This document shows, in pieces, positions 17,015-25,948 of a stretch of DNA of 64,000 nucleotides. The DNA is from Vibrio diazotrophicus (GTDB taxonomy: Bacteria; Pseudomonadota; Gammaproteobacteria; Enterobacterales; Vibrionaceae). The stretch lies in NCBI RefSeq assembly GCF_038452265.1, contig NZ_CP151842.1:1302001-1366000 (forward strand), in the 5' to 3' direction. A program made the translations under genes and the position numbers. The notes under the pieces are model-generated. The model was not told the origin of the DNA and made no database searches. It saw only the letters and a list, made by a program, of their open reading frames with translations. Numbering within the stretch: the first letter of the stretch is position 1; each line of letters opens with the position of its first letter.

Positions 17015-19090
17015 ATGCCAGTTAGTCTCAAAGAAAAGCCAAGTTATCTGTTCGGTCGTGTACTGAAATATGGGCATTCCTCTATGCATGCCATTCGACA
17101 GGGTATGATTTGGCTAATTCCCTGTTTGATGCTCTCTTCGCTCGCTCTTTTTGTCGCTTGTATCGCTGAGTTCTACATCGGAAGTCGCCCGACATGGGTA
17201 CAAGCTTTCTATGACATGAACAGCGCGGTCGGTGATGTCTTTCCCTATCTGATGACGGCAACGATATCTTACTTGCTTGCAATGCAGTGGCGAATTCCCA
17301 GACCACCGATGGCTTTGTTGAGCATTCTTTATCTGGTGATTAGCGCTTCGTTGATCAAAACCGATAGCACGCTTGAAATGCTCTATATTGTTATGGCAAT
17401 CGTGACGCCGCTATACGCTATCCCTTTGATTGCCTATCTGTTTTCTCTCAAAGCTTTGCATGTTACTTCATCAGAAAGCGCTGGTGCCATGGTGAAGGAA
17501 TCGCTAAACCTTGTGCTGCCTGCAATCATTACCTTGGCGATGGTGATACTGGTGAACTTTGTCATTCTCAAAGGACTGTCGCTTTTTTCTTTCGATAATC
17601 TGCTGACCTTCGATTATGCCAATAATCCTTATATCTTTGGCTCCGTGTTTGCAGTGTTAAATTCAACCTTGTGGTTTTTGGGTATTCATGGCTATTACGC
17701 CTTACTGCCCATGGTTGAGTTATTACAACAAGCCAGCGACTTAACTTATTCCACGGTAGCGGCAGGAGGCACTGCGCCTTATGTTATGAACCTGTCGTTT
17801 ATGGGCACATTTGTATTTATTGGCGGAAGTGGCTCGACCTTGTCTTTGGTGATTGCTCTACTGTTGTTTTCCAGACAAAAAACACTGCGTCTTATAGCGA
17901 TAGCGAGCATCCCCATCGGTTTAATCAACGTGAATGAGATTTTGCTATTTGGTTTACCCATCATCTTTAACCCTCGTCTGTTTTTACCATTTTTATTGGC
18001 TCCACTGGCGAATGTCATCATCGGTTTAACCGCGGTTAATCTTGGTTGGGTGCCAATTCCTTCCGTCTCTGTGCCTTTTAACGCTCCAGTGTTGGTCAAT
18101 GCACTGATCGCCACTCACGGTGATTGGCACTCTGTGGCTTTACAGGCTCTTAATCTTGCGGTGGGAATTTTGATTTATCTGCCTGCGGTAAAAGCGACCA
18201 ATAAGGTGTTGGGTGAACGAGAGATTCGTATTGCCTCACTCGACACTACCTATATGCGCCGTCAGGAAGAAGCCAAAACGTTAACGGATGATCCAATTAT
18301 CCTTGCACAGCAAAAAGAGCATCATCAAGCGCGTGTTGAAAAACAAATCCAGAACATGAGCCAAAAAGAGTTTTGTTTGGAGTATCAACCTCAGGTTGCA
18401 AAACATAGCGGTGCGGTAGTCGGTTGTGAGGCGCTGGTAAGAGCGATGGATGACCAAGGAAATCTGTTACCACCGAGCAGTTTTCTGCCTTGGTTAGAAA
18501 GCGCCGGATTGATGAAAGATATGGATTTGTGGGTATTCAAACGAGTGGCAAAAGACATAGTGTATTGGAACCAATTGGGCATTTATGTGCCTGTGAGCGT
18601 TAATATCACTCCCCACACATTGGTTGATGATGAGTATCTGGAGAAAATTATCTCTGCGATTGGTGAGGTCAGTGATCAGATCCACGTTGAAATTACCGAA
18701 GAGACATTGCTGGTGGAAGAACAAGCGCTGCAACGTGCATTAGAACGTCTGCACGCTATGAAAGTGAAAATCTACATTGATGATTTTGGTACGGGTTACT
18801 CGTCGCTTAGCTATCTCAATCGCTTTGATATTGATGCGATCAAAATTGACCGCTCGTTTGTGCTGGCTTTGGATACGCAAAGAGGGAGAAAGGTCTTTGC
18901 CAGTTTGCAATCTGTCGCTACAGAGCTTGATTTAGCGGTTGTGGTTGAAGGGGTAGAAACCCAGCAGCAGTTAGATGCTATTACCGATCACCCGAACTTA
19001 TCCATTCAAGGCTGGTTGTTCAGCCGTTCTTTGAAGCCTGAGGATTTTATCAACTACGTACAAACCTCTCCTCCCAAAACACAAGCCTAG
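17015..19090 (+). CDS. PTS EIIC-type membrane domain fused to an EAL phosphodiesterase
   Basis: The protein has 691 residues when started at the ATG at 17015, which has GGTGGAG seven bases upstream; a GTG 39 bases earlier has none. Residues about 1-400 form a polytopic membrane region like the lactose/cellobiose EIIC permease domain, with WFLGIHGYYALLP and LINVNEILLFGLPIIFNP resembling the sugar-binding GIHG and NE..IFGLP motifs. Residues about 440-685 form an EAL domain with the expected catalytic and metal-binding motifs visible (EALVR, NIT, EITEE, DDFGTGYSS, IKIDRSF, VVEGVET). No EIIA or EIIB domain is present. It probably senses a sugar or PTS state and degrades c-di-GMP in response. Confidence 0.85.
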   Translation: MPVSLKEKPSYLFGRVLKYGHSSMHAIRQGMIWLIPCLMLSSLALFVACIAEFYIGSRPTWVQAFYDMNSAVGDVFPYLMTATISYLLAMQWRIPRPPMALLSILYLVISASLIKTDSTLEMLYIVMAIVTPLYAIPLIAYLFSLKALHVTSSESAGAMVKESLNLVLPAIITLAMVILVNFVILKGLSLFSFDNLLTFDYANNPYIFGSVFAVLNSTLWFLGIHGYYALLPMVELLQQASDLTYSTVAAGGTAPYVMNLSFMGTFVFIGGSGSTLSLVIALLLFSRQKTLRLIAIASIPIGLINVNEILLFGLPIIFNPRLFLPFLLAPLANVIIGLTAVNLGWVPIPSVSVPFNAPVLVNALIATHGDWHSVALQALNLAVGILIYLPAVKATNKVLGEREIRIASLDTTYMRRQEEAKTLTDDPIILAQQKEHHQARVEKQIQNMSQKEFCLEYQPQVAKHSGAVVGCEALVRAMDDQGNLLPPSSFLPWLESAGLMKDMDLWVFKRVAKDIVYWNQLGIYVPVSVNITPHTLVDDEYLEKIISAIGEVSDQIHVEITEETLLVEEQALQRALERLHAMKVKIYIDDFGTGYSSLSYLNRFDIDAIKIDRSFVLALDTQRGRKVFASLQSVATELDLAVVVEGVETQQQLDAITDHPNLSIQGWLFSRSLKPEDFINYVQTSPPKTQA

Positions 19091-19098
19091 AAAGTCAG

Positions 19099-21462
19099 TT
19101 AGAAGAGCCCTAACTGCGGCAGACTAATGGCTTCGAACTGCAAACCGACAAAGGGCAAAATTGCATCCGCGACAGGCTTTAGCTGCTTATCAATGTAGTG
19201 CTGATAATCAATGCGGCTTTTTAGGTACTCTTTTGGCTCTGGGCCGTTGAGAGTCATCATATATTCTATTCTTCCACGGTTTTGATACTGTAACGGTCTG
19301 CCTAACTGAGCGTTGATCTCATCAGCCATGCGGGCTGCACGTACTTGTGGTGGCACGTTTTTCTGATACTCATGAAGTTTTCTGCGCAAACGTTTCTGAT
19401 AGACCAGTTCATCATCAAATTTACCCGCAAGGGTATCTTCAACGACTTGACGAACATAGCTATCAGGGCTTTCGCCGTGGAAAATCATTGAGTATAAGGT
19501 GTGTTGAAAGCGCTGTGCGAGTGGTGTCCAATCGGTTCTGGCACTTTCAAGTCCTTTGAATACCATTCGCTCTTGGTCACCCTCACCAATCAGGCCTGCA
19601 TAGCGTTTTTTAGAGCCAGTTTCTGAGCCGCGGATCGTCGGCATCAAAAATTTGCGATAGTGAGTTTCGTATTCGATTTCCAATTTAGAGGTAAGCGCAT
19701 AGTTCTGCTTTAAATGCGATGTCCACCACTGGTTAATATGAGCGACCAGCTTTTTACCGATTTCGTCCGCATCAGCTTGGCTGTGCTCATGCCCAAGTGA
19801 GACAAAGGTTGAGTCCGTATCGCCATAAATCACTTGGTAACCTTGCTCCTCAACCAGAACTTTGGTCTGTTTCATGATTTCATGACCGCGCATGGTAATG
19901 CTGGAAGCAAGGCGAGTATCGAAGAAACGGCAACCTGAAGAACCCAATACACCATAGAAAGAGTTCATGATGATTTTAATCGCTTGAGAGAAGGCTTTGT
20001 CGTTGTTCTTCTTGGCAATATCTCTGGCAGCCCACAGGTTTTCAATCATCTGTGGTAGAAAATGTTTGCTGCGGTGGAATTGACCACCACGAAAACCCGG
20101 TACAGCTTGGTCATCGCCATTACCTATTTCCAATTTTAGACCTTCGATTAAACCTAATGGGTCTATTAGGAATGAGCGAATAATCGATGGATATAGACTT
20201 TTAAAATCCAGCACCAGCACAGAGTCATATAACCCTGGCAGGGAATCCATAACATAGCCGCCCGGACTTGCTAACCAGTTTTCTGAATGTAAGTTTGGTG
20301 CGGCGTAGCCAGCACGATGTAGCTGTGGAAGATATAAGTTGGTAAATGCGGCAACAGAACCACCGATGCGATCCAATTCAACGCCAGTCAGTTTTGAGCG
20401 CTCAATAGCGAAATCGAGTAGGTGAGTGTGCTGGAAAATCTTATTTACCAGCACGCAGTCTTGTAAGTTGTATTTTGCTAGTGAAGGCTTGTCGTGCCGA
20501 TACATACGGTTAATTTCATCCATACGATCGTGAACATTGTGAATGTCTTTGCCTTCGCCAAGCAGCTCCTGAGAAACCGATTCTAGCGACCAAGAACGAA
20601 ACTGATACGTGGCGGTTTTCAGCGTATCTATACCATCCAAGACCACACGTCCAGGTATGGTAATAAACCCTTGTTGAGTTTGGCTCGCGCTGCGGAAAAA
20701 GCTCGGCTGATTGCCTCTGCCGAGCATCAGCTTCATGTTGTGCCACTCCGCTCGCTTGTGCAGCAGTCGAAAGTCAAAATCGATAACACTCCAGCCGACA
20801 ATAACGTCTGGATCATATTGTTCAAACCAAGCACACAATGCTTGCAGCAATTCATATTCGCTTGATACCCACTGAATATTGGTCTCTGCATCTTGCGGTT
20901 CGCCGATCATGATAACGCGGCTATCCATCGGGCTATCTAGACCAATAGAATAGAGAATGCCTTTCTCAGAACACTCTAAATCCAACGAAACTACTTTCAG
21001 CTTTGGCGTGTAATCTCCCGCTTTACACTTGGCGTTGAAGACTCTCTGATAGTTCGGGTAGCGTGTGAAATCACCGGTAAAGGTAATACCGCCTTGGATG
21101 AATCGTTCCATAAGAAAACGATCAGCCAGTTTGATATCCGACTCAAGAATCAGGATGTCTGCTTGTTCAAACAGTGTCTTTAAGGCATTGGCTTGTTGAA
21201 TTGTGTCGCAATAGCAGGCCGCCAACGGTTGTTGTTCAAACGACAACATTTCAAGGTTACGAATGTTTGCGGAGAGTTTGTTTGCTGCAAGAAGTTGATT
21301 TGCCTGCTCTACAGACGTTTGCTCAAGAAAAAACACCGGCTTTTCATCTTTGATGATTAATTGAGTCGGCCCTGAGTCCGTAGCAAGCCAAAGCTCGATG
21401 TGAGTTTTACCTTGTATGTCTCGTGATTGCCTTGTAAGCAGAAAGCCTTGCTGAATAGTCAA
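19099..21462 (-). CDS. polB: DNA polymerase II
   Basis: The 787-residue family-B polymerase is close to E. coli PolB (783). The N-terminal 3'-5' exonuclease motifs are visible (VVSLDLECSEKG; VIVGWSVIDFDFRLLHKRA). The polymerase motifs follow: DFKSLYPSIIRSFLIDPLG (motif A), KIIMNSFYGVLGSSG (motif B) and YGDTDSTF (motif C). It does translesion and gap-filling synthesis and restart after DNA damage. In E. coli polB is SOS-controlled, but I could not find a CTGT-N8-ACAG LexA box in the 395 bases upstream here. The start is TTG with GGAAC before it. Confidence 0.96.
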   Translation of the reverse strand: MTIQQGFLLTRQSRDIQGKTHIELWLATDSGPTQLIIKDEKPVFFLEQTSVEQANQLLAANKLSANIRNLEMLSFEQQPLAACYCDTIQQANALKTLFEQADILILESDIKLADRFLMERFIQGGITFTGDFTRYPNYQRVFNAKCKAGDYTPKLKVVSLDLECSEKGILYSIGLDSPMDSRVIMIGEPQDAETNIQWVSSEYELLQALCAWFEQYDPDVIVGWSVIDFDFRLLHKRAEWHNMKLMLGRGNQPSFFRSASQTQQGFITIPGRVVLDGIDTLKTATYQFRSWSLESVSQELLGEGKDIHNVHDRMDEINRMYRHDKPSLAKYNLQDCVLVNKIFQHTHLLDFAIERSKLTGVELDRIGGSVAAFTNLYLPQLHRAGYAAPNLHSENWLASPGGYVMDSLPGLYDSVLVLDFKSLYPSIIRSFLIDPLGLIEGLKLEIGNGDDQAVPGFRGGQFHRSKHFLPQMIENLWAARDIAKKNNDKAFSQAIKIIMNSFYGVLGSSGCRFFDTRLASSITMRGHEIMKQTKVLVEEQGYQVIYGDTDSTFVSLGHEHSQADADEIGKKLVAHINQWWTSHLKQNYALTSKLEIEYETHYRKFLMPTIRGSETGSKKRYAGLIGEGDQERMVFKGLESARTDWTPLAQRFQHTLYSMIFHGESPDSYVRQVVEDTLAGKFDDELVYQKRLRRKLHEYQKNVPPQVRAARMADEINAQLGRPLQYQNRGRIEYMMTLNGPEPKEYLKSRIDYQHYIDKQLKPVADAILPFVGLQFEAISLPQLGLF

Positions 21463-21857
21463 ATGGTTGTTCCGAGCGAGAGAGTGAGCCTGCGGTTTAT
21501 CTTGGTGGGCATAATAGCAAAAAGTTAACTAAATAGCAGAATCGATACGTCTTGCTTAAAACGTATGCGATAAGGTAACGATCTCTTGAACAGAACAAGA
21601 GCTCGCTCAAACTTCCTATAAAAGTCACTTTTAATGTAAGAATACCCTGATATGTTTGTCTGGTTGTTCAAAGAGTTGATATTTTTATAAATTCTCAATT
21701 TGTGGCAATGCCTATAAATAAGTGCTTGCTAAAGTTTGGGTTTGAGCACATATTCAGTGTGAGAAAAAATCCAATTTTAAGTTAGACTAGGCAGCCAAGC
21801 TGTTATCCACTACCTCGGTGGGTGCAGAGCCAAATAGATAAGTGTGGAGATACAAGA
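21463..21857. other. Divergent polB/uvrY intergenic region
   Basis: Nearly 400 AT-rich bases without a gene separate the two divergent genes, so both promoters must lie here. I found no LexA box, no clear transcription-factor palindrome and no convincing small ORF. Confidence 0.5.
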
Positions 21858-22502
21858 GTGATTAGTGTTTTCCTTGTAGATGATCACGAGCTGGTTCGCA
21901 CAGGGATACGACGTATTATTGAAGACGTCCGTGGAATGAACATAGCAGGGGAAGCTGATAGCGGTGAAGAAGCGGTAAAATGGTGTCGTAACAACCATGC
22001 TGATGTCGTGTTAATGGATATGAACATGCCGGGCATTGGTGGGTTAGAGGCTACCAAGAAAATTTTACGCGTGAATCCAGACGTAAAAATCATCGTATTA
22101 ACAGTACATACTGAAAACCCGTTCCCAACAAAAGTCATGCAGGCTGGGGCAGCGGGCTATTTAACAAAAGGTGCCGCTCCAGACGAAATGGTTAACGCTA
22201 TTCGTGTTGTGAACAGTGGCCAACGTTATATCTCTCCAGAAATAGCGCAGCAAATGGCTTTAAGTCAATTTTCACCTGCTTCTGAAAACCCATTTGCCGA
22301 TTTGTCTGAACGTGAACTTCAGATCATGATGATGATCACCAAAGGACAAAAAGTTACCGATATTTCTGAGCAGTTGAATCTGAGTCCAAAAACGGTCAAC
22401 AGTTACCGCTATCGCTTGTTTGCCAAGCTGGATATCGGTGGTGATGTAGAGTTGACTCACTTAGCTATTCGACATGGAATGCTAGACACAGAGAAACTCT
22501 AG
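21858..22502 (+). CDS. uvrY: Response regulator UvrY/VarA
   Basis: The 214-residue protein has a receiver domain ([13 protein letters not shown] with the acidic pair; phospho-acceptor in [42 protein letters not shown]) and a LuxR-type helix-turn-helix ([43 protein letters not shown]). It is the partner of the BarA/VarS sensor kinase and activates the CsrB-type small RNAs, thereby acting on CsrA, quorum sensing and virulence in vibrios. I chose the GTG at 21858: it has GGAGA eight bases upstream and gives the family N-terminus [12 protein letters not shown]. It overlaps uvrC by one base (TAGTG), implying translational coupling. Confidence 0.96.
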   Translation: MISVFLVDDHELVRTGIRRIIEDVRGMNIAGEADSGEEAVKWCRNNHADVVLMDMNMPGIGGLEATKKILRVNPDVKIIVLTVHTENPFPTKVMQAGAAGYLTKGAAPDEMVNAIRVVNSGQRYISPEIAQQMALSQFSPASENPFADLSERELQIMMMITKGQKVTDISEQLNLSPKTVNSYRYRLFAKLDIGGDVELTHLAIRHGMLDTEKL

Positions 22503-24334
22503 TGTCAGAAGTGTTCGACTCGGTCTCTTTTCTAAAGACAGTAACTGATCAGCCCGGCGTTTATCGTATGTATAACGCCGATGCTGATGTTATTTATGTC
22601 GGTAAAGCCAAAGACCTTAAAAAACGCCTTTCCAGTTATTTCCGTAAAAAAATCGACAGTGAAAAAACGCGTGCTCTGGTCAGTAACATTGCCAAGATTG
22701 ACGTAACGGTTACTCATACCGAAACGGAAGCGTTGATCCTCGAACATAACTACATCAAGCAGTATTTGCCGAAATACAACGTATTACTGCGTGATGATAA
22801 GTCATACCCTTATATTTTTATCAGCGGACACAAACACCCGCGTTTGTCACTGCATCGTGGTGCTAAAAAGCGCAAAGGTGAATACTTCGGTCCTTATCCT
22901 GATGCTGGAGCAGTGCGCGAAACATTGCACTTGATTCAGAAAATATTTCCAGTACGCCAATGTGAAGATACGGTTTATAGCAACCGAACCCGTCCATGCT
23001 TGATGTATCAGATTGGCCGCTGTGCTGGCCCGTGCGTAAAAAGCATTATTTCCGATCAAGAGTATGCTGAGCTAGTGGATTATGTCCGTTACTTTCTGCA
23101 AGGGAAGGATAAACAGGTTCTCGAAATTCTTATCGAGAAGATGGAAAACGCCAGCCAACAGTTACGGTTTGAGCAGGCGGCAAAATATCGCGATCAGATT
23201 CAGGCTATCCGCCGTGTTCAAGAACAGCAGTTTGTTTCTGAAGACAGCATGGATGATATGGATGTGCTGGGTTTTGCGCAGGAAAATGGCATCGCCTGTA
23301 TTCATATCTTAATGATTCGTCAGGGGAAAATTCTCGGTAGTCGCAGCCACTTCCCCAAAATTCCAAACAATACTTCTCAAGAGGAAGTGTTTGAGAGTTT
23401 TCTCAGTCAGTACTACTTGAATCACAATGAAGCGCGGACGATACCAACTCGAATCATCCTCAATGAAGGTCTGTTAGAAGATTCTGTTCCTTTGCGCGAG
23501 GCATTACAGCAAGTTGCAGGCAGAAAGATCACTTTCCATGTGAATCCTACTGGAACACGAGCCCGTTATTTGAAATTGTCGAATACCAATGCGTTAACGG
23601 CGATTACGACCAAGATTAACCACAAGATGACGATCAACCAGCGCTTTAAAGCGCTGCAAGAAGAACTCGACATGGATAACATCAGCCGTATGGAGTGTTT
23701 TGATATTTCCCATACCATGGGTGAGAGTACCATTGCGTCTTGCGTTGTGTTTAACCATGAAGGGCCTCTGAAACAGGAATATCGTCGTTACAACATCACG
23801 GGTATTACCGGTGGTGATGACTATGCCGCGATGGGGCAGGTGTTAGAACGTCGATATTCAAAACAGCTAGATGTTGAAAAAATTCCCGACATTATATTTA
23901 TTGATGGTGGCAAAGGTCAGCTTAACCGTGCCCATGAAGTAATTGCTAAGTGTTGGGAAGATTGGCCCAAACGCCCAAGGCTGATTGGTATTGCCAAAGG
24001 TGTTACCCGTAAACCGGGGCTTGAGACGCTGATTACCGTTGATGGCGATGAATTCAATATGCCGAGTGATGCGCCTGCGCTGCATTTAATTCAGCATATT
24101 CGCGACGAAAGCCATAACCATGCTATCGCCGGACACAGAGCGAAACGAGGCAAAACTCGCCGCACCAGTGCGTTAGAAGGTATTGAAGGGGTAGGTCCAA
24201 AACGTCGCCAAGCTTTGCTCAAATATATGGGTGGGCTTCAAGAGTTGAAACGAGCAACTGTCGAAGAAATTGCCAAAGTGCCAGGAATCAGTAATTCTTT
24301 GGCAGAAAATATTTATCAGGCATTGAAACAATAA
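22502..24334 (+). CDS. uvrC: Excinuclease ABC subunit C
   Basis: The 610-residue protein is the same length as the E. coli enzyme. It has an N-terminal GIY-YIG nuclease ([30 protein letters not shown]) for the 3' incision and a Cys-rich patch ([13 protein letters not shown]). A UVR motif (about 203-238, [17 protein letters not shown]) binds UvrB. The RNase H-like domain ([34 protein letters not shown]) makes the 5' incision, and the C-terminus holds two helix-hairpin-helix motifs. It begins with GTG inside the uvrY stop codon. The uvrY-uvrC-pgsA order is conserved in gamma-proteobacteria. Confidence 0.97.
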   Translation: MSEVFDSVSFLKTVTDQPGVYRMYNADADVIYVGKAKDLKKRLSSYFRKKIDSEKTRALVSNIAKIDVTVTHTETEALILEHNYIKQYLPKYNVLLRDDKSYPYIFISGHKHPRLSLHRGAKKRKGEYFGPYPDAGAVRETLHLIQKIFPVRQCEDTVYSNRTRPCLMYQIGRCAGPCVKSIISDQEYAELVDYVRYFLQGKDKQVLEILIEKMENASQQLRFEQAAKYRDQIQAIRRVQEQQFVSEDSMDDMDVLGFAQENGIACIHILMIRQGKILGSRSHFPKIPNNTSQEEVFESFLSQYYLNHNEARTIPTRIILNEGLLEDSVPLREALQQVAGRKITFHVNPTGTRARYLKLSNTNALTAITTKINHKMTINQRFKALQEELDMDNISRMECFDISHTMGESTIASCVVFNHEGPLKQEYRRYNITGITGGDDYAAMGQVLERRYSKQLDVEKIPDIIFIDGGKGQLNRAHEVIAKCWEDWPKRPRLIGIAKGVTRKPGLETLITVDGDEFNMPSDAPALHLIQHIRDESHNHAIAGHRAKRGKTRRTSALEGIEGVGPKRRQALLKYMGGLQELKRATVEEIAKVPGISNSLAENIYQALKQ

Positions 24335-24380
24335 CGAAAATACAGCACCATTAAGCGGCAGCCGACAAGAGCCTTATAAT

Positions 24381-24938
24381 ATGCGTTTTAATATTCCCAA
24401 CATTCTGTCTTTACTACGACTTTTTCTGATCCCAGTATTTGTTGTCGTGTTCTATCTTCCGTATCAATGGGCTCCTTTTGCTGCTGCAATGGTGTTCTGG
24501 GTAGCTGGTTTTACTGACTGGCTTGATGGGATGTTGGCACGTAAACTAGGTCAAACTTCGCGTTTCGGCGCATTTATTGACCCAGTGGCCGATAAAGTAC
24601 TTGTAGCAACAGCTTTAATTTTAATTACTGAGTACTACCACAATATCTGGATTACCATTCCGGCAGTGACCATGATCGCCCGTGAAATCATTATTTCCGC
24701 GTTGCGTGAATGGATGGCAGAAATAGGCAAGCGCGCAAGTGTCGCTGTTTCTTGGATTGGTAAAGTAAAGACCTTAACGCAAATGTTTGCCCTCTGGGTA
24801 CTTATCTGGCGCTACGATGACTGGATGGTTTGGTTAGGTTACGGTGCACTGTATATTGCAACTTTCTTAACTTACTGGTCGATGGCGCAATATTTGATGG
24901 CTGCCAAAGACGATCTTCTCGACGAAGAAAACCACTAG
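24381..24938 (+). CDS. pgsA: CDP-diacylglycerol-glycerol-3-phosphate 3-phosphatidyltransferase
   Basis: The 185-residue inner-membrane enzyme makes phosphatidylglycerophosphate, the committed step to phosphatidylglycerol and cardiolipin. The CDP-alcohol phosphotransferase motif D-G-x2-A-R-x8-G-x3-D-x3-D is intact in [12 protein letters not shown] followed by [11 protein letters not shown]. Four or more hydrophobic segments flank it. It lies 46 bases after uvrC and is followed by a strong terminator and then the tRNA cluster, as in E. coli. Confidence 0.96.
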   Translation: MRFNIPNILSLLRLFLIPVFVVVFYLPYQWAPFAAAMVFWVAGFTDWLDGMLARKLGQTSRFGAFIDPVADKVLVATALILITEYYHNIWITIPAVTMIAREIIISALREWMAEIGKRASVAVSWIGKVKTLTQMFALWVLIWRYDDWMVWLGYGALYIATFLTYWSMAQYLMAAKDDLLDEENH

Positions 24939-24946
24939 ACAGATAG

Positions 24947-24968
24947 AAACGGGCGTAAGCCCGTTTTT
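24947..24968 (+). terminator. Terminator after pgsA
   Basis: Stem AAACGGGC / GCCCGTTT followed by a T run, starting eight bases after the pgsA stop. Confidence 0.9.
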
Positions 24969-25138
24969 TTATTCTCGGCGTTTTAGCTTTCGTTGTATCA
25001 GGGGATGCAAGCGCTAGTTTCGTGGTTGTCTATTTCAGTTATCTCGTGGAAAACATAAGCTTTTTTGCTAACAAATTGACCAATTTGGTGCTTTTTGAAC
25101 GCAAAATAGACAAACGATTTAAAATCAAAAAAATTGTG

Positions 25139-25166
25139 TTGACTCATTCCATCGAATCCGTAGAAT
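25139..25166 (+). promoter_or_regulatory. Promoter of the tRNA operon
   Basis: A -35 TTGACT (25139-25144) and -10 TAGAAT (25161-25166) are separated by 16 bases. The following GC-rich discriminator (GCATCCCG) is typical of stable-RNA promoters under stringent control. It lies about 45 bases upstream of the first mature tRNA. Confidence 0.7.
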
Positions 25167-25219
25167 GCATCCCGTACTCAAGAGGAACGCTAGATTAAAG
25201 CGAGCTTCTTGAAGTCGAA

Positions 25220-25293
25220 GGCGCGTTAGCAGAGTGGTTATGCACCGGATTGCAAATCCGTGTACATCGGTTCGATTCCGGTACGCGCCTCCA
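25220..25293 (+). tRNA. cysT: tRNA-Cys (GCA)
   Basis: A 74-base cloverleaf with acceptor GGCGCGT / ACGCGCC, anticodon stem CGGAT / ATCCG around loop TTGCAAA giving anticodon GCA, a T arm with GGTTCGATTCC, discriminator T and an encoded CCA. Confidence 0.96.
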
Positions 25294-25295
25294 TT

Positions 25296-25371
25296 GCGAC
25301 ACTAGCTCAGTTGGTAGAGCGCAACCTTGCCAAGGTTGAGGTCACGAGTTCGAACCTCGTGTGTCGCTCCA
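25296..25371 (+). tRNA. glyW: tRNA-Gly (GCC), first copy
   Basis: A 76-base cloverleaf with acceptor GCGACAC / GTGTCGC, anticodon stem AACCT / AGGTT around GCC, T arm ending in ACGAG..CTCGT, discriminator T and an encoded CCA. It is identical to the copy at 25529. Confidence 0.97.
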
Positions 25372-25433
25372 AATTAAATTGATATGGCATAACGCGGTAT
25401 CAAGATGGCAAAAGTCATCAAAAAGAATTGTGT

Positions 25434-25520
25434 GCCCTGGTGGTGAAATTGGTAGACACAAGGGATTTAAAATCCCTCGACTTTCGAGTCGTGCCGGTTC
25501 AAGTCCGGCCCGGGGCACCA
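25434..25520 (+). tRNA. leuZ: tRNA-Leu (UAA)
   Basis: An 87-base class-II tRNA with a long variable arm (CGACTTTCGAGTCG). The acceptor is GCCCTGG / CCGGGGC with one T-G pair, the anticodon stem GGGAT / ATCCC surrounds TAA, and discriminator A and an encoded CCA follow. Confidence 0.96.
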
Positions 25521-25528
25521 TACAAATT

Positions 25529-25604
25529 GCGACACTAGCTCAGTTGGTAGAGCGCAACCTTGCCAAGGTTGAGGTCACGAGTTCGAACCTCGTGTGTCGC
25601 TCCA
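25529..25604 (+). tRNA. tRNA-Gly (GCC), second copy
   Basis: It has the same 76-base sequence as the tRNA at 25296, with CCA encoded, and is followed at once by a terminator. Two further decayed copies lie downstream, so this gene is the likely parent of the repeat. Confidence 0.97.
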
Positions 25605-25612
25605 GAATAAGA

Positions 25613-25639
25613 AAGCCTCGATTGTTTCGAGGTTTTTTT
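25613..25639 (+). terminator. Terminator 1 of the tRNA cluster
   Basis: Stem CCTCGA / TCGAGG, loop of about five bases, then seven T residues, just after the second tRNA-Gly. Nearly identical copies lie at 25758 and 25900. Confidence 0.88.
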
Positions 25640-25655
25640 ATGCCTAAAATTCAGA

Positions 25656-25747
25656 GTCGACAATCTCATTTGGTAGAGCGCAAACCTTGCCAAGGTTGAG
25701 GTCACGCCTATTAGTTCAAAAGAATGGGAACCTCGTGCGTTGCTCCA
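25656..25747 (+). pseudogene. Decayed tRNA-Gly copy 1
   Basis: The anticodon arm (AACCTTGCCAAGGTT) and surrounding bases match tRNA-Gly exactly. The acceptor 5' strand is changed to GTCGACA, the D arm is altered, and about 16 extra bases (CCTATT and AAAAGAATGG) interrupt the T arm. The 3' end still reads TCCA. It cannot fold into a standard cloverleaf. It may still be transcribed as a tRNA-like RNA if the terminator before it leaks. Confidence 0.8.
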
Positions 25748-25757
25748 GAATAAAAAA

Positions 25758-25782
25758 GCCTCGATTGTTTCGAGGTTTTTTT
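25758..25782 (+). terminator. Terminator 2 of the tRNA cluster
   Basis: Same CCTCGA / TCGAGG hairpin and T run as the first, after decayed copy 1. Confidence 0.85.
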
Positions 25783-25798
25783 ATGCCTAAAATTCAGA

Positions 25799-25890
25799 GT
25801 CGACAATCTCATTTAGTAGAGCGCAAACCTTGCCAAGGTTGAGGTCACGCCTATTAGTTCAAAAGAACGGGAACCTCGTGTGTCGCTACA
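25799..25890 (+). pseudogene. Decayed tRNA-Gly copy 2
   Basis: It has the same length and the same T-arm insertion as copy 1, so the two share a decayed ancestor. Small differences are GTAGAG preceded by TTA instead of TTG, ACGGG instead of ATGGG, a restored GTGTCGC end, and the terminal CCA changed to ACA. Confidence 0.8.
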
Positions 25891-25899
25891 GAATAAAAA

Positions 25900-25925
25900 A
25901 GCCTCGATTATTTCGAGGTTTTTTT
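25900..25925 (+). terminator. Terminator 3 of the tRNA cluster
   Basis: GCCTCGATTATTTCGAGG followed by seven T residues. It closes the array just before the convergent sugar dehydrogenase gene. Confidence 0.85.
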
Positions 25926-25948
25926 ATGTCTGTAATTTATCATTCATT

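Larger units (their letters stand above)
25605..25890 (+). repeat. Two tandem 143-bp units: terminator, spacer, decayed tRNA-Gly
   Basis: Units 25605-25747 and 25748-25890 are nearly identical. Each has a CCTCGA/TCGAGG hairpin with a T tract, a short spacer and a 92-base tRNA-Gly relic. A third copy of the hairpin (25900-25925) ends the array. The pattern fits a tandem duplication that happened after the tRNA copy had already decayed. Confidence 0.85.

Noticed and set aside
21463..21857. LexA box for polB
   Set aside because: polB is SOS-controlled in E. coli, but no CTGT-N8-ACAG match could be found upstream here.
25361..25699. A 112-residue frame across the tRNA cluster
   Set aside because: It runs through tRNA-Leu, tRNA-Gly and a terminator, so it is chance coding in RNA genes.
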